From: Arthrobacter_E sp041360795
Lineage (GTDB): Bacteria > Actinomycetota > Actinomycetes > Actinomycetales > Micrococcaceae
DNA length: 64,000 bases
Direction: 5' to 3'
Assembly (NCBI RefSeq): GCF_041360795.1
Contig: NZ_JBFUPW010000001.1
Coordinates: forward strand, 1,054,001-1,118,000
Shown: piece after piece, positions 8,192 to 17,077 of the stretch
Layout of the letters: each line of letters opens with the position of its first letter
Position numbering within the stretch: the stretch's first letter is position 1
Program-made: the position numbers and the translations under genes
The notes under the pieces: model-generated
Database searches by the model: none
Told to the model about the DNA's origin: nothing
Seen by the model: only the letters and a program-made list of their open reading frames with translations

Positions 8192-8290
8192 AGTGGAGAC
8201 TCTTTCGTGGAGGTCTCCTGCCGCAGATTCCGGCGCGGTTCGGTGCGTCCCGGAGGGACGGAGCGCGGACGGCGCGGGTCAGAGTGCGGC

Positions 8291-8362
8291 TCAGGCGGAG
8301 ACGAGGGAGGTGTGGAGTGTCGAAGCGTCGCCGGGCATGGCGACGGGGAACGTGACAGTCAT
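8291..8362 (-). CDS. Small ORF (23 aa) upstream of rsgA
   Basis: A minus-strand ORF encoding MTVTFPVAMPGDASTLHTSL followed by VSA. Its ATG is preceded by GAAGGAGGTG with ideal spacing, the best Shine-Dalgarno sequence in this part of the window. It stops 99 nt before the rsgA GTG. The peptide has no signal sequence and no run of a single codon typical of an attenuation leader. It could be a regulatory leader peptide or simply a small protein. Only the ribosome-binding site and position support it. Confidence 0.4.
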   Translation of the reverse strand: MTVTFPVAMPGDASTLHTSLVSA

Positions 8363-8430
8363 GGTCACACCTCCTTCAGCGTCTCGAGCAGGCGGTCGGA
8401 ACGCCTGAATGTGAAGCAACCCTAGCACAA

Positions 8431-8475
8431 CGCCGAAGGGGTGGCCCCGGAAGATCCGGGACCACCCCTTCGGCG
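8431..8475 (-). terminator. Terminator of valS (hairpin)
   Basis: Arms at 8431-8444 and 8462-8475 are perfectly complementary over 14 bp, with a further CCGG/CCGG stem inside. It lies 39 nt past the valS stop and is followed on the minus strand by TTGTG. It also sits upstream of the small ORF and rsgA, insulating them. Confidence 0.75.
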
Positions 8476-8513
8476 TCGCGGCACCCTGTGCCGCGACCAG
8501 CCGAGCGTCTGAC

Positions 8514-11129
8514 TCAAGCCTGCGCCGGCGCCTCGGCCGGAGCCAGCTCGACGTCGCTCACCGTGAGCTCGCCGTCGGCCTCCACCAGGGAGACCTCGCG
8601 GGCGTTCGCTGCGGCCTTCAGATCGGCGAGGCCGGCCTCGAGCTGCGCGATCCGCGCGGCGGGGCCGGAGACCGTCGCCTGCAGGACCTCGGTGCGCTGC
8701 TTGACCTTCGCCTCGGACTTCGCCTTGCGGAGACCCGAGAGAGCTTCGCCGACCGTGGCGAGCAGCGCGACGTCGCCGTCGATGCCCTCCAGCGGCGCCG
8801 GCCAGGCGGCGCGGTGCACGGACCCGGTGCGCCACCAGCTCCACACCTCTTCGGTGGCGAACGGAAGGAACGGTGCGAAGAGGCGCAGCAGGGCATCCAG
8901 CGTGGTCGCCAGTGCGGCCAGGACCGACGCCTGTCCTTCCTCGCCCTGAGCGCCGTAGGCGCGGTCCTTGATGAGTTCGACGTAGTCGTCCGTGAACTGC
9001 CAGAAGAAGGACTCGGTCACCTGCAAGGCACGGGCGTAGTCGTACTTCTCGAAGGCGTCCGTGGCCTGGCGGACCACTTCGGCGAGCTGGGTCAGCAGCC
9101 CGCGGTCCAGGGCGTTCGTCAGCACCGCGCTGTCGGCCGTCAGCACCGAGGCCTCCGTGGCGCCGAGGTTCAGGACGAACTTGGACGCGTTGAGCAGCTT
9201 GATGGCCAGGCGGCGGCCGATCTTCATCTGGGCGATCTCGTACGCGGTGTCCGCGCCGAGCTTGGCGGAGGAGGCCCAGTAGCGGACGGCGTCCGAACCG
9301 AATTCCTCGAGGACGGCGGTCGGGACCACCACATTGCCCTTGGACTTGGACATCTTCTTGCGGTCCGGGTCCAGGATCCACCCGGAGATGGCCGCGTGCT
9401 TCCACGGCGCCACGTTCTGCAGGGCGTCCGCGCGGACCACCGAGGAGAACAGCCAGGTGCGGATGATGTCGTGGCCTTGCGGGCGGAGGTCGAACGGGAA
9501 CACCTTGGCGAAGAGGTCCTCGTCACGGCTCCAGCCGCCCACGATCTGCGGGGTCAGCGCGGAGGTGGCCCAGGTGTCCAGGACGTCGGCGTCGCCGATG
9601 AAGCCGCCGGGCACGCCGCGCTGGTCCTCGGTGTAACCGGGGGCCACGTCGGCGGCGGGGTCCACGGGAAGCATCTCGTCGGCGGGGACGATCGGGTTCT
9701 CGTAGTCCGGGTTGCCCTCGGCGTCGAGGCCGTACCAGACCGGCACGGGCACGCCGAAGAAGCGCTGGCGGGAGACCAGCCAGTCACCGTTGAGGCCTTC
9801 GATCCAGTTCTCGTAGCGGGACCGCATGAACGCCGGGTGGAAGTCGATCTCCCGGCCACGCGCGATGAGGCGCTCGCGACGGTCCTCGTCGCGGCCGCCG
9901 TTGCGGATGTACCACTGGCGGCTCGTGACCACTTCGAGGGGCTTGTCGCCCTTCTCGAAGAAGTTCACGGCGTGCATGATCTTCTTCGGCTCGCCGTCCA
10001 GGAGGTCCTGCTCGCGCAGCATCTCGACCACGGCCTCCTTCGCGGAGAACGCGGTCTTGCCGGCGATCCGCTCGTAGGCTTCACGGCCGGCGTCGGTGGT
10101 GATCCACTCGGGGGTCTCGGCGAGGATGCGGCCGTCGCGGCCGATGATCGCGCGGGTGGGCAGCTGCAGCTCGCGCCACCAGGTGACGTCGGTCAGGTCA
10201 CCGAAGGTGCAGACCATGGCGATGCCGGAGCCCTTGTCGGCCTTGGCCAGCGGGTGGGCCTTGACCTCGACCTCGACGCCGAAGAGCGGCGACGTGACCT
10301 TCTTGCCGAAGAGCGGCTGGTAGCGCTCGTCGTCCGGGTTCGCCACGAGCGCGGCGCACGCGGCGAGCAGCTCGGGACGCGTGGTCTCGATGAAGATCTT
10401 CTCGCCGTCCTCGGTGAAGAACGGGTACCGGTGGTACGCGCCGGCGACTTCGCGGTCCTCGAGCTCGGCTTGGGCCACGGCGGTCCGGAAGGTCACGTCC
10501 CAGAGGGTCGGGGCCTCGGCCAGGTAGGCGTCCCCGGCCGCGTGGTTCGCCAGGAAGGCGCGCTGGGAGACCGCACGGGAGGCGTCATCGATGGTGCGGT
10601 AGGTCATGTCCCAGTCCACGGAGAGTCCGAGGGTCTTGAACAGGTGCTCGAAGACCTTCTCATCCTCGACGGCCAGGCGCTCGCACAGCTCGATGAAGTT
10701 GCGGCGGGACACGACGTCCCAGTCACGCTGGTTCTTCGCCGGCTCGGCCGGGGGCTGGTAGCCCTCCTGGTAGGGGATGGCCGGATCGCAGCGGACGCCG
10801 TAGTAGTTCTGGACGCGGCGCTCGGTGGGCAGACCGTTGTCGTCCCAGCCCATCGGGTAGAAGACGTTCTTGCCCTGCATGCGCTGGTAGCGCGCGAGAA
10901 CGTCGGTCTGGGTGAAGGAGAACATGTGGCCCACGTGCAGCGAGCCGGAAGCGGTGGGAGGGGGAGTGTCGATCGAGTAGACCTCACCCCGGGTGGTGTC
11001 CTGCTGGAACTTGTAGGTCCCCTCGGCCAGCCACCGCTCGGTGAGCTTGGCTTCCAGGCCCTCGAGGGCCGGCTTGTCGGGAACGGTGGTGGCTTCGGGC
11101 GTGTCTGTACCCTGCGTCGCATCAGTCAT
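8514..11129 (-). CDS. valS: Valine--tRNA ligase
   Basis: An 871-residue class I aminoacyl-tRNA synthetase charging tRNA-Val. The HIGH-type signature is HVGH at 65-68 (SGSLHVGHMF) and KMSKS lies near residue 590 (DRKKMSKSKGNVV). The motif GWDDNGLPTERR places it with the archaeal-like ValS type rather than the E. coli type. The editing domain lies between these motifs. A short predicted coiled-coil C-terminus is followed by an acidic Ala/Pro/Glu tail. No T-box was found upstream. gluQ lies upstream on the same strand (38-nt gap), so the two may be co-transcribed. Confidence 0.96.
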   Translation of the reverse strand: MTDATQGTDTPEATTVPDKPALEGLEAKLTERWLAEGTYKFQQDTTRGEVYSIDTPPPTASGSLHVGHMFSFTQTDVLARYQRMQGKNVFYPMGWDDNGLPTERRVQNYYGVRCDPAIPYQEGYQPPAEPAKNQRDWDVVSRRNFIELCERLAVEDEKVFEHLFKTLGLSVDWDMTYRTIDDASRAVSQRAFLANHAAGDAYLAEAPTLWDVTFRTAVAQAELEDREVAGAYHRYPFFTEDGEKIFIETTRPELLAACAALVANPDDERYQPLFGKKVTSPLFGVEVEVKAHPLAKADKGSGIAMVCTFGDLTDVTWWRELQLPTRAIIGRDGRILAETPEWITTDAGREAYERIAGKTAFSAKEAVVEMLREQDLLDGEPKKIMHAVNFFEKGDKPLEVVTSRQWYIRNGGRDEDRRERLIARGREIDFHPAFMRSRYENWIEGLNGDWLVSRQRFFGVPVPVWYGLDAEGNPDYENPIVPADEMLPVDPAADVAPGYTEDQRGVPGGFIGDADVLDTWATSALTPQIVGGWSRDEDLFAKVFPFDLRPQGHDIIRTWLFSSVVRADALQNVAPWKHAAISGWILDPDRKKMSKSKGNVVVPTAVLEEFGSDAVRYWASSAKLGADTAYEIAQMKIGRRLAIKLLNASKFVLNLGATEASVLTADSAVLTNALDRGLLTQLAEVVRQATDAFEKYDYARALQVTESFFWQFTDDYVELIKDRAYGAQGEEGQASVLAALATTLDALLRLFAPFLPFATEEVWSWWRTGSVHRAAWPAPLEGIDGDVALLATVGEALSGLRKAKSEAKVKQRTEVLQATVSGPAARIAQLEAGLADLKAAANAREVSLVEADGELTVSDVELAPAEAPAQA

Positions 11130-11167
11130 GAGAGCAATTCTTTCATGCCTGGTGCGCGCGGCGGTCC

Positions 11168-12076
11168 TCAGCCGGGTGTTCCGCGGCCCAGTGTGCCGCG
11201 GAACACCCAGGGTTCGCGGGGGAGCCGTTCGGGGTCGAAGGCCGCCAGGGCGTTCTCCAGCCCGCCCCCGGGCAGACCCAGCGATTGCAACAGCGCGTCG
11301 CGGACCTCCGCCGCGTCCCAGCCTGCCGCGGCCAGATCGCTGAGCGTCACCGCGCCGTCGCGCTTGGCCAGTCTCTTGCCTTCCGGCCCGAGGACGAGCG
11401 GCACATGGGCGTACGACGGCGGCGCGTGGCCCAGGGTGCGCGCCAGCCGGATCTGGGTGGGCGTGGAGGCGAGGAGATCGTCACCGCGCACCACCTGGTC
11501 CACGCCCTGGTCGGCGTCGTCGACCACGACCGCCAGGTTGTAGGCGACGGCTCCGTCGTTCCTGCGCAGGACCACGTCGTCCACGGGACCCACGTAGTCG
11601 CCCGCCAGGGCGTCGGTGAAGCGTTCCGTGCCGCCCCCGGACCGGAAGCGCAGCGCGGCAGGGCGTTCACGGCGCCGTTCCTCGCGTTCGGCATCGCTGA
11701 GGTTCCGGCAGGTCCCGGGGTAGAGGGGAATCGCGCCGTGCGCCGCGGACGTCGCCTCGGCGATGTCGCGGCGGGTGCAGAAACATTCGAAGGTCCGCCC
11801 GTCGCGGATCAGCGTTTCGAGGGCGGCGTCGTGGAGCCCTCCGCGTTCGGACTGGCGGACCGCGGGTTCGTCCCAGGCCACGCCCACGGCCTCGAGGTCT
11901 CGGAGCTGCGACTCTTCGGCGCGGGCCCGGACCCTGTCCAGATCTTCCACCCGCAAAAGGAAACGGCGGTTCGTGCTGCGGGCGAAGAGCCAGGCCAGCA
12001 AGGCGGTGCGGAGGTTGCCCAGATGCAGGTCACCGCTGGGGGACGGGGCGTAGCGGCCGGCACCGGAAGAGTTCAC
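11168..12076 (-). CDS. gluQ: Glutamyl-Q tRNA(Asp) synthetase
   Basis: A 302-residue paralogue of the glutamyl-tRNA synthetase catalytic core without an anticodon-binding domain. It attaches glutamate to the queuosine base of tRNA-Asp. Seen: YAPSPSGDLHLGNLRTALLAW (HIGH-type motif), the zinc site CFC...YPGTC near residues 97-125, and the KMSKS-like KRLAKRD. The GTG at 12076 gives VNSSGAGRYAPSP, as in the family. It has no Shine-Dalgarno sequence, but TACAGT lies 6 nt upstream, suggesting a leaderless transcript. An in-frame start farther upstream (12127) would overlap the divergent gene region. Confidence 0.9.
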   Translation of the reverse strand: MNSSGAGRYAPSPSGDLHLGNLRTALLAWLFARSTNRRFLLRVEDLDRVRARAEESQLRDLEAVGVAWDEPAVRQSERGGLHDAALETLIRDGRTFECFCTRRDIAEATSAAHGAIPLYPGTCRNLSDAEREERRRERPAALRFRSGGGTERFTDALAGDYVGPVDDVVLRRNDGAVAYNLAVVVDDADQGVDQVVRGDDLLASTPTQIRLARTLGHAPPSYAHVPLVLGPEGKRLAKRDGAVTLSDLAAAGWDAAEVRDALLQSLGLPGGGLENALAAFDPERLPREPWVFRGTLGRGTPG

Positions 12077-12170
12077 GGTGCCACTGTAACCGGGCCGGCG
12101 CACGCCTTGCGGGTACACTCCGACCATGGCCGGTCATCGGGGGAGCAGAAGAAGTGTGCCAGGGGCATCG

Positions 12171-12566
12171 ATGAGCCGTCGTGCGGTGCTGGTGTCGATT
12201 CCGGGAGTCTGGCTGGCCTTCACCGCCAGCGCGTGCGCAGCGCCGGAGTTCCGTCTGGACAAGGACCACACCGCCGCGACCGTCCCGGTGGGTGGCCGAG
12301 TGATCATCGATCTCGGCATGACCAATTCGTCTGTCGGATACCACTGGGTGCGCGTCGAAGGCCCGGGATCGCATCTCGCCGATGTCCCGAAAGAGCCGCC
12401 CGCCGAGCCTCGGCCTGTCGGAGGTGCTTCGGAACAGGTCGAGACTTTCACCGCGGTCTCCACGGGGACGGCGACCGTCATCTACGAGTTCCGGGTCCGG
12501 CGTGAGCTCAGCGACCGCTATGAACTCAACGGCCAGCGGATGACCTTCACCGTGACCGTGACCTGA
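12171..12566 (+). CDS. Chagasin-like protease-inhibitor lipoprotein (I42 family)
   Basis: A 131-residue predicted exported protein. The N-terminus MSRRAVLVSIPGVWLAFTASAC is a signal peptide with a lipobox-like TASAC, so the mature form is probably lipid-anchored at Cys22. The chagasin loops are recognisable: NSSVGYHW (NPTTGYxW type), a Gly-rich middle loop (GGASEQVETF), and YEFRVRR in place of the RPW loop. Family members inhibit papain-like cysteine peptidases; the target here is unknown. The ATG at 12171 is preferred over 12126 because AGGGG precedes it and the signal peptide then begins correctly. Confidence 0.75.
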   Translation: MSRRAVLVSIPGVWLAFTASACAAPEFRLDKDHTAATVPVGGRVIIDLGMTNSSVGYHWVRVEGPGSHLADVPKEPPAEPRPVGGASEQVETFTAVSTGTATVIYEFRVRRELSDRYELNGQRMTFTVTVT

Positions 12567-12684
12567 CCGGGTCACTCTCTCTGCCCAGCCCGTCTACGGA
12601 ACACCACAGGGCGTGGCCCGGCCGGTTGTCCACATAGAGACCTTCACTCGGGTCGACATGGAACCGCGGTGCCTAGCATGAACC

Positions 12685-13056
12685 ATGACGAATCAGCAGC
12701 TTGGACAATTGACCACCGCCCGGATCTACGACGAGCCCGTCGAAGGCCGGTACCGCATCCTCGTGGACCGGCTCTGGCCACGCGGGGTGAGCAAGGAGAA
12801 AGCCGCGCTGGACGAGTGGCTCAAGGACATCGCCCCCTCCGGCCCGCTCCGAACGGAGTTCGCGCACATGGCCTCCCGCTTCGAGGAGTTCACCACGCTG
12901 TACCGGGAGGAACTCGATGAGCACCCGGTTCCGGTGGACCACGTGATCGGACTCGTGAGGGAGGGCCGGGACGTCGAATTGCTTTACGCGGCGAAGGACC
13001 GCGAGATCAATCACGCCCAGGTGCTGCGCGCCTATCTGCTGGAACACGTGGAGTGA
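12685..13056 (+). CDS. DUF488-family protein
   Basis: A 123-residue protein of the DUF488/YeaO-like family, recognised by RILVDRLWPRGVSKEKAALD and the helical C-terminal half ending in ELLYAAKDREINHAQVLRAYL. The biochemical role is not established. The ATG is preceded at 5 nt by the -10-like hexamer TAGCAT and has no Shine-Dalgarno sequence, so the mRNA is probably leaderless. It is a single gene between the chagasin-like gene and a convergent acetyltransferase gene. Confidence 0.8.
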   Translation: MTNQQLGQLTTARIYDEPVEGRYRILVDRLWPRGVSKEKAALDEWLKDIAPSGPLRTEFAHMASRFEEFTTLYREELDEHPVPVDHVIGLVREGRDVELLYAAKDREINHAQVLRAYLLEHVE

Positions 13057-13111
13057 CATCCGTCCGGCGCCGACCGCATCCCGCCACCGCACCCCTTGGA
13101 TCCAGAGGACC

Positions 13112-13645
13112 TCACGGACGAGGCGGAGGAAAATCCATGGCCATGACGGTCCGGATCGGCCCGGTGCCCTCGAGAGCTCCAGCATCCCCGTGATCATCCG
13201 GGCCCTGCCTCATGCCGAGTTTCTCCGCCACCCGCCGGGATGCCCGGTTCTCAGGGTGGATGATCGCGACGAGTTCCTGAGCTTCGAGCACGTCCCGCGC
13301 GAAATCCCGGCACACCTGGGCAGCCTCCGTGGCCAGACCCCGGCGCTGGAACTCCGGCACGACGTGGTAGCCCACTTCGAGGCGGGGCAGGCCATTGACC
13401 CGCTGCCATGTGAGACCGCAGTCCCCGATGAAGGTGCCGTCGTGGTCCTCCACGACCCAGAGTCCGTGACCGAGCTCGCGGTAGTTCCGCTGGTTCCATT
13501 CGATCCACGCCAGCGCCTCGGGCCTGGTCTTCGGGCGAGGGTAGAACTCCATCACCGTGGGATCACCGAGGAGGCGGGCCATCGCGTCGAGGTCCGAGGG
13601 GGTCATTTCACGGAAGCGGAGGCGTGACGTGGGGGAGGGCAGCAT
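13112..13645 (-). CDS. GNAT-family N-acetyltransferase
   Basis: A 177-residue RimJ/RimL-type acetyltransferase (acetyltransf_3 pattern). The N-terminus SPTSRLRFREMTPSDLDAMA and the acetyl-CoA-binding motif VVPEFQRRGLATEA, near residues 96-109, are typical. HPENRASRRVAEKLGM near residues 131-146 is the conserved C-terminal signature. The start is set at ATG 13645, which lies 6 nt after TACAGT (leaderless type), rather than at an upstream in-frame start that would add a low-complexity extension. The substrate is unknown. Confidence 0.85.
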   Translation of the reverse strand: MLPSPTSRLRFREMTPSDLDAMARLLGDPTVMEFYPRPKTRPEALAWIEWNQRNYRELGHGLWVVEDHDGTFIGDCGLTWQRVNGLPRLEVGYHVVPEFQRRGLATEAAQVCRDFARDVLEAQELVAIIHPENRASRRVAEKLGMRQGPDDHGDAGALEGTGPIRTVMAMDFPPPRP

Positions 13646-13881
13646 CCGTCCACTGTAATCCTGGGCCTCCGTGGGGTGGGCAGGGTTGTCGCCGGGAGCA
13701 GTGTTCGCTGGGTGAGAGAGGGGTGTTCCCTCTGAAGCGCAGGAGTAGCGTCGAACGAAAGCCGGGGGTGGGCACGTTTTTCGGCGTGAGTGGGTTTTTC
13801 GAAGGACCGGCTCGACAGGAACAGCAACGGGCCGGAATAGGCCGGTATTCAAACAGTTGGCATTCGAAAGAAGGAGAACTC

Positions 13882-14892
13882 ATGGCATGGCACTGGATCG
13901 CGTCGGAATGGGGAAGCCCCGACGGATGGGAGTTCCTCGAATACTCTCCTACGGCACCTGGGCTCGGAGAGGTGACGATCGCCGTGCGGGCCGCGGGGGT
14001 CAACCCGGCCGATGCCAAGCATGTCGCGGCGCCGCGCGCGGGTCAGCAGCTGCCGGTCGCCATCGGCTATGAGGTCGCCGGCACCGTCGTGGCGGTGGGT
14101 CCCGGTGCGACGGCTGTGACCGGCCCCGTCATGGTGGGCGACGAGGTGCTCGCCTTCCGGGTCCGTGGCGGCTATGCCACGGAGCTCACCGTGTCGGCCG
14201 AGAAGGTCCTGCACCGTTCGCCGTCGCTCGATGTCGAGGAGGCCGCGAATCTCCTGCTGGCGGGAACCACTGCGGCGGAGATGCTCCACGCGGTCGGCGC
14301 CACCGCCGGCGAGACCCTTCTGCTGCACGGGGCGTCCGGCGCTGTCGGTTCCATCGTCCTTCAGCTCGCGGCGCTGCGGGGCATCACCGTGATCGGCACG
14401 GCGAGTGAAGCCCGGGCGGAGGAGGTTCGAGGGTTCGGCGGGATCCCGGTCCTCTACGGGCCTGGGTTGCAGGAGCGGGTCGAGGAGGCGGTCCGTTCCC
14501 TCAAGCGCGGCGGAGTCGATGCAGCTCTGGATGCCGCAGGGACCGATGAAGCCGTCGAGGTGTCGTTGTCTCTCGTCGCTGACCGACAGCGCATCGTCAC
14601 TGTCGCCGCATCACGCCGGGCCGAGGAAAACGGGTTCCAGGCGCTCGCCGGCACCAAGCCCGAGAGCGCGGCATTCCGGGACGCGGCGCGCGAGGATCTG
14701 GTGACGCTCGCAGGCCGGGGTCTGCTGAGGGTTCCGCTGAGCCGCAGCTACCCGTTGTCGGAGGCCCCGGCGGCTCACCGCTTCCTGTCGACAGGCCATC
14801 CCGGAGGAAAACTCACACTCTTCCCGGGCCCGGATTCAGGGGTCACGGAAGCTCATACCGGGTCACACGAGCGTGCCGGGGGTGACCTCTGA
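13882..14892 (+). CDS. NADPH:quinone-reductase-like MDR oxidoreductase
   Basis: A 336-residue zinc-independent medium-chain dehydrogenase/reductase. A GroES-like N-terminal domain (AVRAAGVNPADAK) is followed by a nucleotide-binding Rossmann domain with LLLHGASGAVGSIVLQLA near residues 152-169. The zinc-ligand cysteines of alcohol dehydrogenases are absent, pointing to the quinone reductase branch. The ATG has GAAGGAG 6 nt upstream. It is a single gene; 236 nt upstream separate it from the divergent acetyltransferase gene, with no further feature recognised. Confidence 0.87.
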   Translation: MAWHWIASEWGSPDGWEFLEYSPTAPGLGEVTIAVRAAGVNPADAKHVAAPRAGQQLPVAIGYEVAGTVVAVGPGATAVTGPVMVGDEVLAFRVRGGYATELTVSAEKVLHRSPSLDVEEAANLLLAGTTAAEMLHAVGATAGETLLLHGASGAVGSIVLQLAALRGITVIGTASEARAEEVRGFGGIPVLYGPGLQERVEEAVRSLKRGGVDAALDAAGTDEAVEVSLSLVADRQRIVTVAASRRAEENGFQALAGTKPESAAFRDAAREDLVTLAGRGLLRVPLSRSYPLSEAPAAHRFLSTGHPGGKLTLFPGPDSGVTEAHTGSHERAGGDL

Positions 14893-15042
14893 TGTCGCCC
14901 GTTTAAGCGCCACGTCGCACGGTTGAGCTGGAAGTCGGCGGACCTTTCGTCAGGCCCGAAACCCCGGTAGACACGGGGGTACGGCCTGCCCCGCGGCGGG
15001 TCCGCTGACCTTCCAGAAAGACGACCGAAAGGACGGCACGTG

Positions 15043-16053
15043 ATGAGCACCATCGCCGCCACCAAACTTGAATTCACTCCGCTCAGCGCCCGCATCGGGG
15101 CCGAGATCCGAGGGCTGGACCTCAGTGGGGAGCTGGACCCGGCAACCGTGACCCAGATCCGCGAGGCCCTCAACCGGCACAAGGCCCTGGTCTTCCGTGA
15201 AGCGAACATCCTCACCGATGAGGACCAGGTCCGGTTCGCCAGTCACTTCGGCCCGCTGACCAAGGCGCATCCGACCGTCGCGTCCGTGGAAGGGGAGGAG
15301 AACGTCCTACCCGTGGACAGCGAGAACGGCTCTGCCAACACCTGGCACACCGACGTCACGTTCGTGCTGAACCCGCCCCAGGCTTCCACCCTCCGCAGCA
15401 TCGAGGTGCCGGCCTACGGCGGAGAGACACTGATCGCGACCACCGAGGGCGCCTACCGTGACCTGCCCGAGGAACTGCGCCGCTTCGCGAACACCCTCTG
15501 GGCGATCCACACGAACGACTACGACTACTCCGTCCCCAAGAACCTGGAGCACGCGACCGCGGAGGAACGGCGTAAGGAGTTCACCCGGGTCCACTTCGAG
15601 ACCGCGCATCCCGTGGTCCGCGTCCATCCGCTGACCGGCGAGCATGGTCTCTTCATCGGCGGCTTCGCCCAGCGACTCCGGATCGTCGGTCTGTCCAACA
15701 CCGAGTCCCGGGACATCCTGCGCCTGCTCCAGGCGTACGTCACTCGGCCGGAGAACGTCGTCCGCGTGAACTGGGAACCCAATCAACTGGTTCTCTTCGA
15801 CAACCGCATCACCCAGCACTACGCGCCGGACAACTACGATTCCCAGCCGCGCCGGCTCAACCGCGTCACGATCGCCGGTGACGTTCCGGTGGGAGTCGAT
15901 GGAACCGCCAGCCAATCGCTGCAGGGTGATTCCTCCGTGTACTCGGTGATCGCTCCCGTGGACGGCCGACAGGGCGGTCTCCCCGTGACGGCCGGAGCGC
16001 AGGAGACACCTGCACAGCAGCCTGACCAGGGGAGCGCTCGACATGACGCGTGA
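15043..16053 (+). CDS. TauD/TfdA-family alpha-ketoglutarate-dependent dioxygenase
   Basis: A 336-residue non-haem Fe(II) dioxygenase of the taurine/alkylsulfatase type. The iron ligands are visible as H102 and D104 (NTWHTDVTF) and H259 (ITQHYAPDNY), with arginines in PRRLNRVTIAGD for 2-oxoglutarate. The start is ATG 15043, with GTG 15040 an alternative, behind AAAGGA. The usual substrates are sulfonates, sulfate esters or aryloxyalkanoates. No sulfonate transporter lies next to it, so the substrate is open. A Ser/Gln-rich C-terminal tail of about 40 residues is unusual. Confidence 0.88.
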   Translation: MSTIAATKLEFTPLSARIGAEIRGLDLSGELDPATVTQIREALNRHKALVFREANILTDEDQVRFASHFGPLTKAHPTVASVEGEENVLPVDSENGSANTWHTDVTFVLNPPQASTLRSIEVPAYGGETLIATTEGAYRDLPEELRRFANTLWAIHTNDYDYSVPKNLEHATAEERRKEFTRVHFETAHPVVRVHPLTGEHGLFIGGFAQRLRIVGLSNTESRDILRLLQAYVTRPENVVRVNWEPNQLVLFDNRITQHYAPDNYDSQPRRLNRVTIAGDVPVGVDGTASQSLQGDSSVYSVIAPVDGRQGGLPVTAGAQETPAQQPDQGSARHDA

Positions 16054-16103
16054 CGGCGACTGTCCGGGTGGCTGTCAGGGGCCTTGCGAGGGCCTGAGGA
16101 ACG

Positions 16104-16141
16104 GACGGAGGCGGAGGGGGAGTTGCCCTTCCGCCTCCGTC
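16104..16141 (+). terminator. Hairpin after the dioxygenase gene
   Basis: Arms GACGGAGGCGGA and TCCGCCTCCGTC form a 12-bp perfect stem 50 nt after the stop. There is no T-run. Confidence 0.55.
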
Positions 16142-16236
16142 ATCTCCGGCCCCCGATGGGCCTGGTTCCGCTGCGGGAGCTCCGGAGCGAAGGCTGCTGT
16201 GACACGGTGCTTCCCGACGCCGGTTAAAGTGGTGCC

Positions 16237-17013
16237 ATGACGCTCCAGAACTCCCAGCCCCCTCGAATCGCTCTCGTCACGGGAGCCAGCACCGGCATCG
16301 GCGAGGCCACGGCCCGCCGGCTGAGTGCGGAGGGCTGGAAGGTTTACGCCGTCGCACGCCGCGCGGACCGCCTGGAGGCACTTGCCCAGGAGACCGGCGT
16401 CGTCCCGCTCGCGGCGGACATCAGCGAGGACGCCGACGTCGCGCGTCTGGTCGAGACCGTGACCGCCGACGGCGGCATCGACACCCTGATCAACGTCGCC
16501 GGGGGCGCTCGCGGCGCGGACCGGGTGGCGGACGCCGACACCGACGACTGGGAATGGATGTACCGGGTCAACGTCCTGGGCACCCTCAAGCTCACGAAAG
16601 CGTTCCTTCCCCTGCTGCGCGCTCACGGACGCGGCACGGTCCTCAACGTCACTTCCACTGCCGGCCATGTCGCCTACGAAGGCGGTGCCGGGTACAACGC
16701 CGCCAAGTTCGGCCAGGCCGCGCTCAACGACGCACTGCGCCTGGAGGAAGCCGAGCACAACATCCGTGTCATCGAGATCGCGCCCGGTCTGGTGCAGACC
16801 GAGGAGTTCGCCCTCCGCCGGCTGGGCGACGCCGAGGCCGCCGCGAAGGTCTACGCGGGGGTGGAGGAACCTCTGGTGGCCGAGGATGTCGCGGACGTCA
16901 TCGCCTATGCCGTTCAGGCTCCGCATCACGTGAACCTCGCTCACGTGACCATCCGGCCCGTGGCCCAGCCTGCGGCCCATAAGCTTCTGCGCGGCCCGCT
17001 CGGAACCAACTAA
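16237..17013 (+). CDS. SDR-family oxidoreductase (serine-dehydrogenase-like)
   Basis: A 258-residue classical short-chain dehydrogenase. The cofactor motif TGASTGIG lies near residues 15-22, the NVAGGA motif follows strand 4, and Tyr153-x3-Lys157 (GYNAAKFG) forms the catalytic pair. The overall pattern resembles NADP-dependent 3-hydroxy acid/serine dehydrogenases (YdfG type), including the E-I-A-P-G-L-V-x-T-E-E-F segment. The ATG lies 6 nt after TAAAGT and lacks a Shine-Dalgarno sequence, so it is a leaderless candidate. It is a single gene upstream of the ileS leader. Confidence 0.85.
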   Translation: MTLQNSQPPRIALVTGASTGIGEATARRLSAEGWKVYAVARRADRLEALAQETGVVPLAADISEDADVARLVETVTADGGIDTLINVAGGARGADRVADADTDDWEWMYRVNVLGTLKLTKAFLPLLRAHGRGTVLNVTSTAGHVAYEGGAGYNAAKFGQAALNDALRLEEAEHNIRVIEIAPGLVQTEEFALRRLGDAEAAAKVYAGVEEPLVAEDVADVIAYAVQAPHHVNLAHVTIRPVAQPAAHKLLRGPLGTN

Positions 17014-17077
17014 GGACGGGATGCGCGTCCACTTCGCCGGGCCCACGCCACCTTGCGGTATCCGCTAAACTGGACAC

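Noticed and set aside
11130..11167. T-box or leader for valS
   Set aside because: The gap to gluQ is only 38 nt and has no T-box core.
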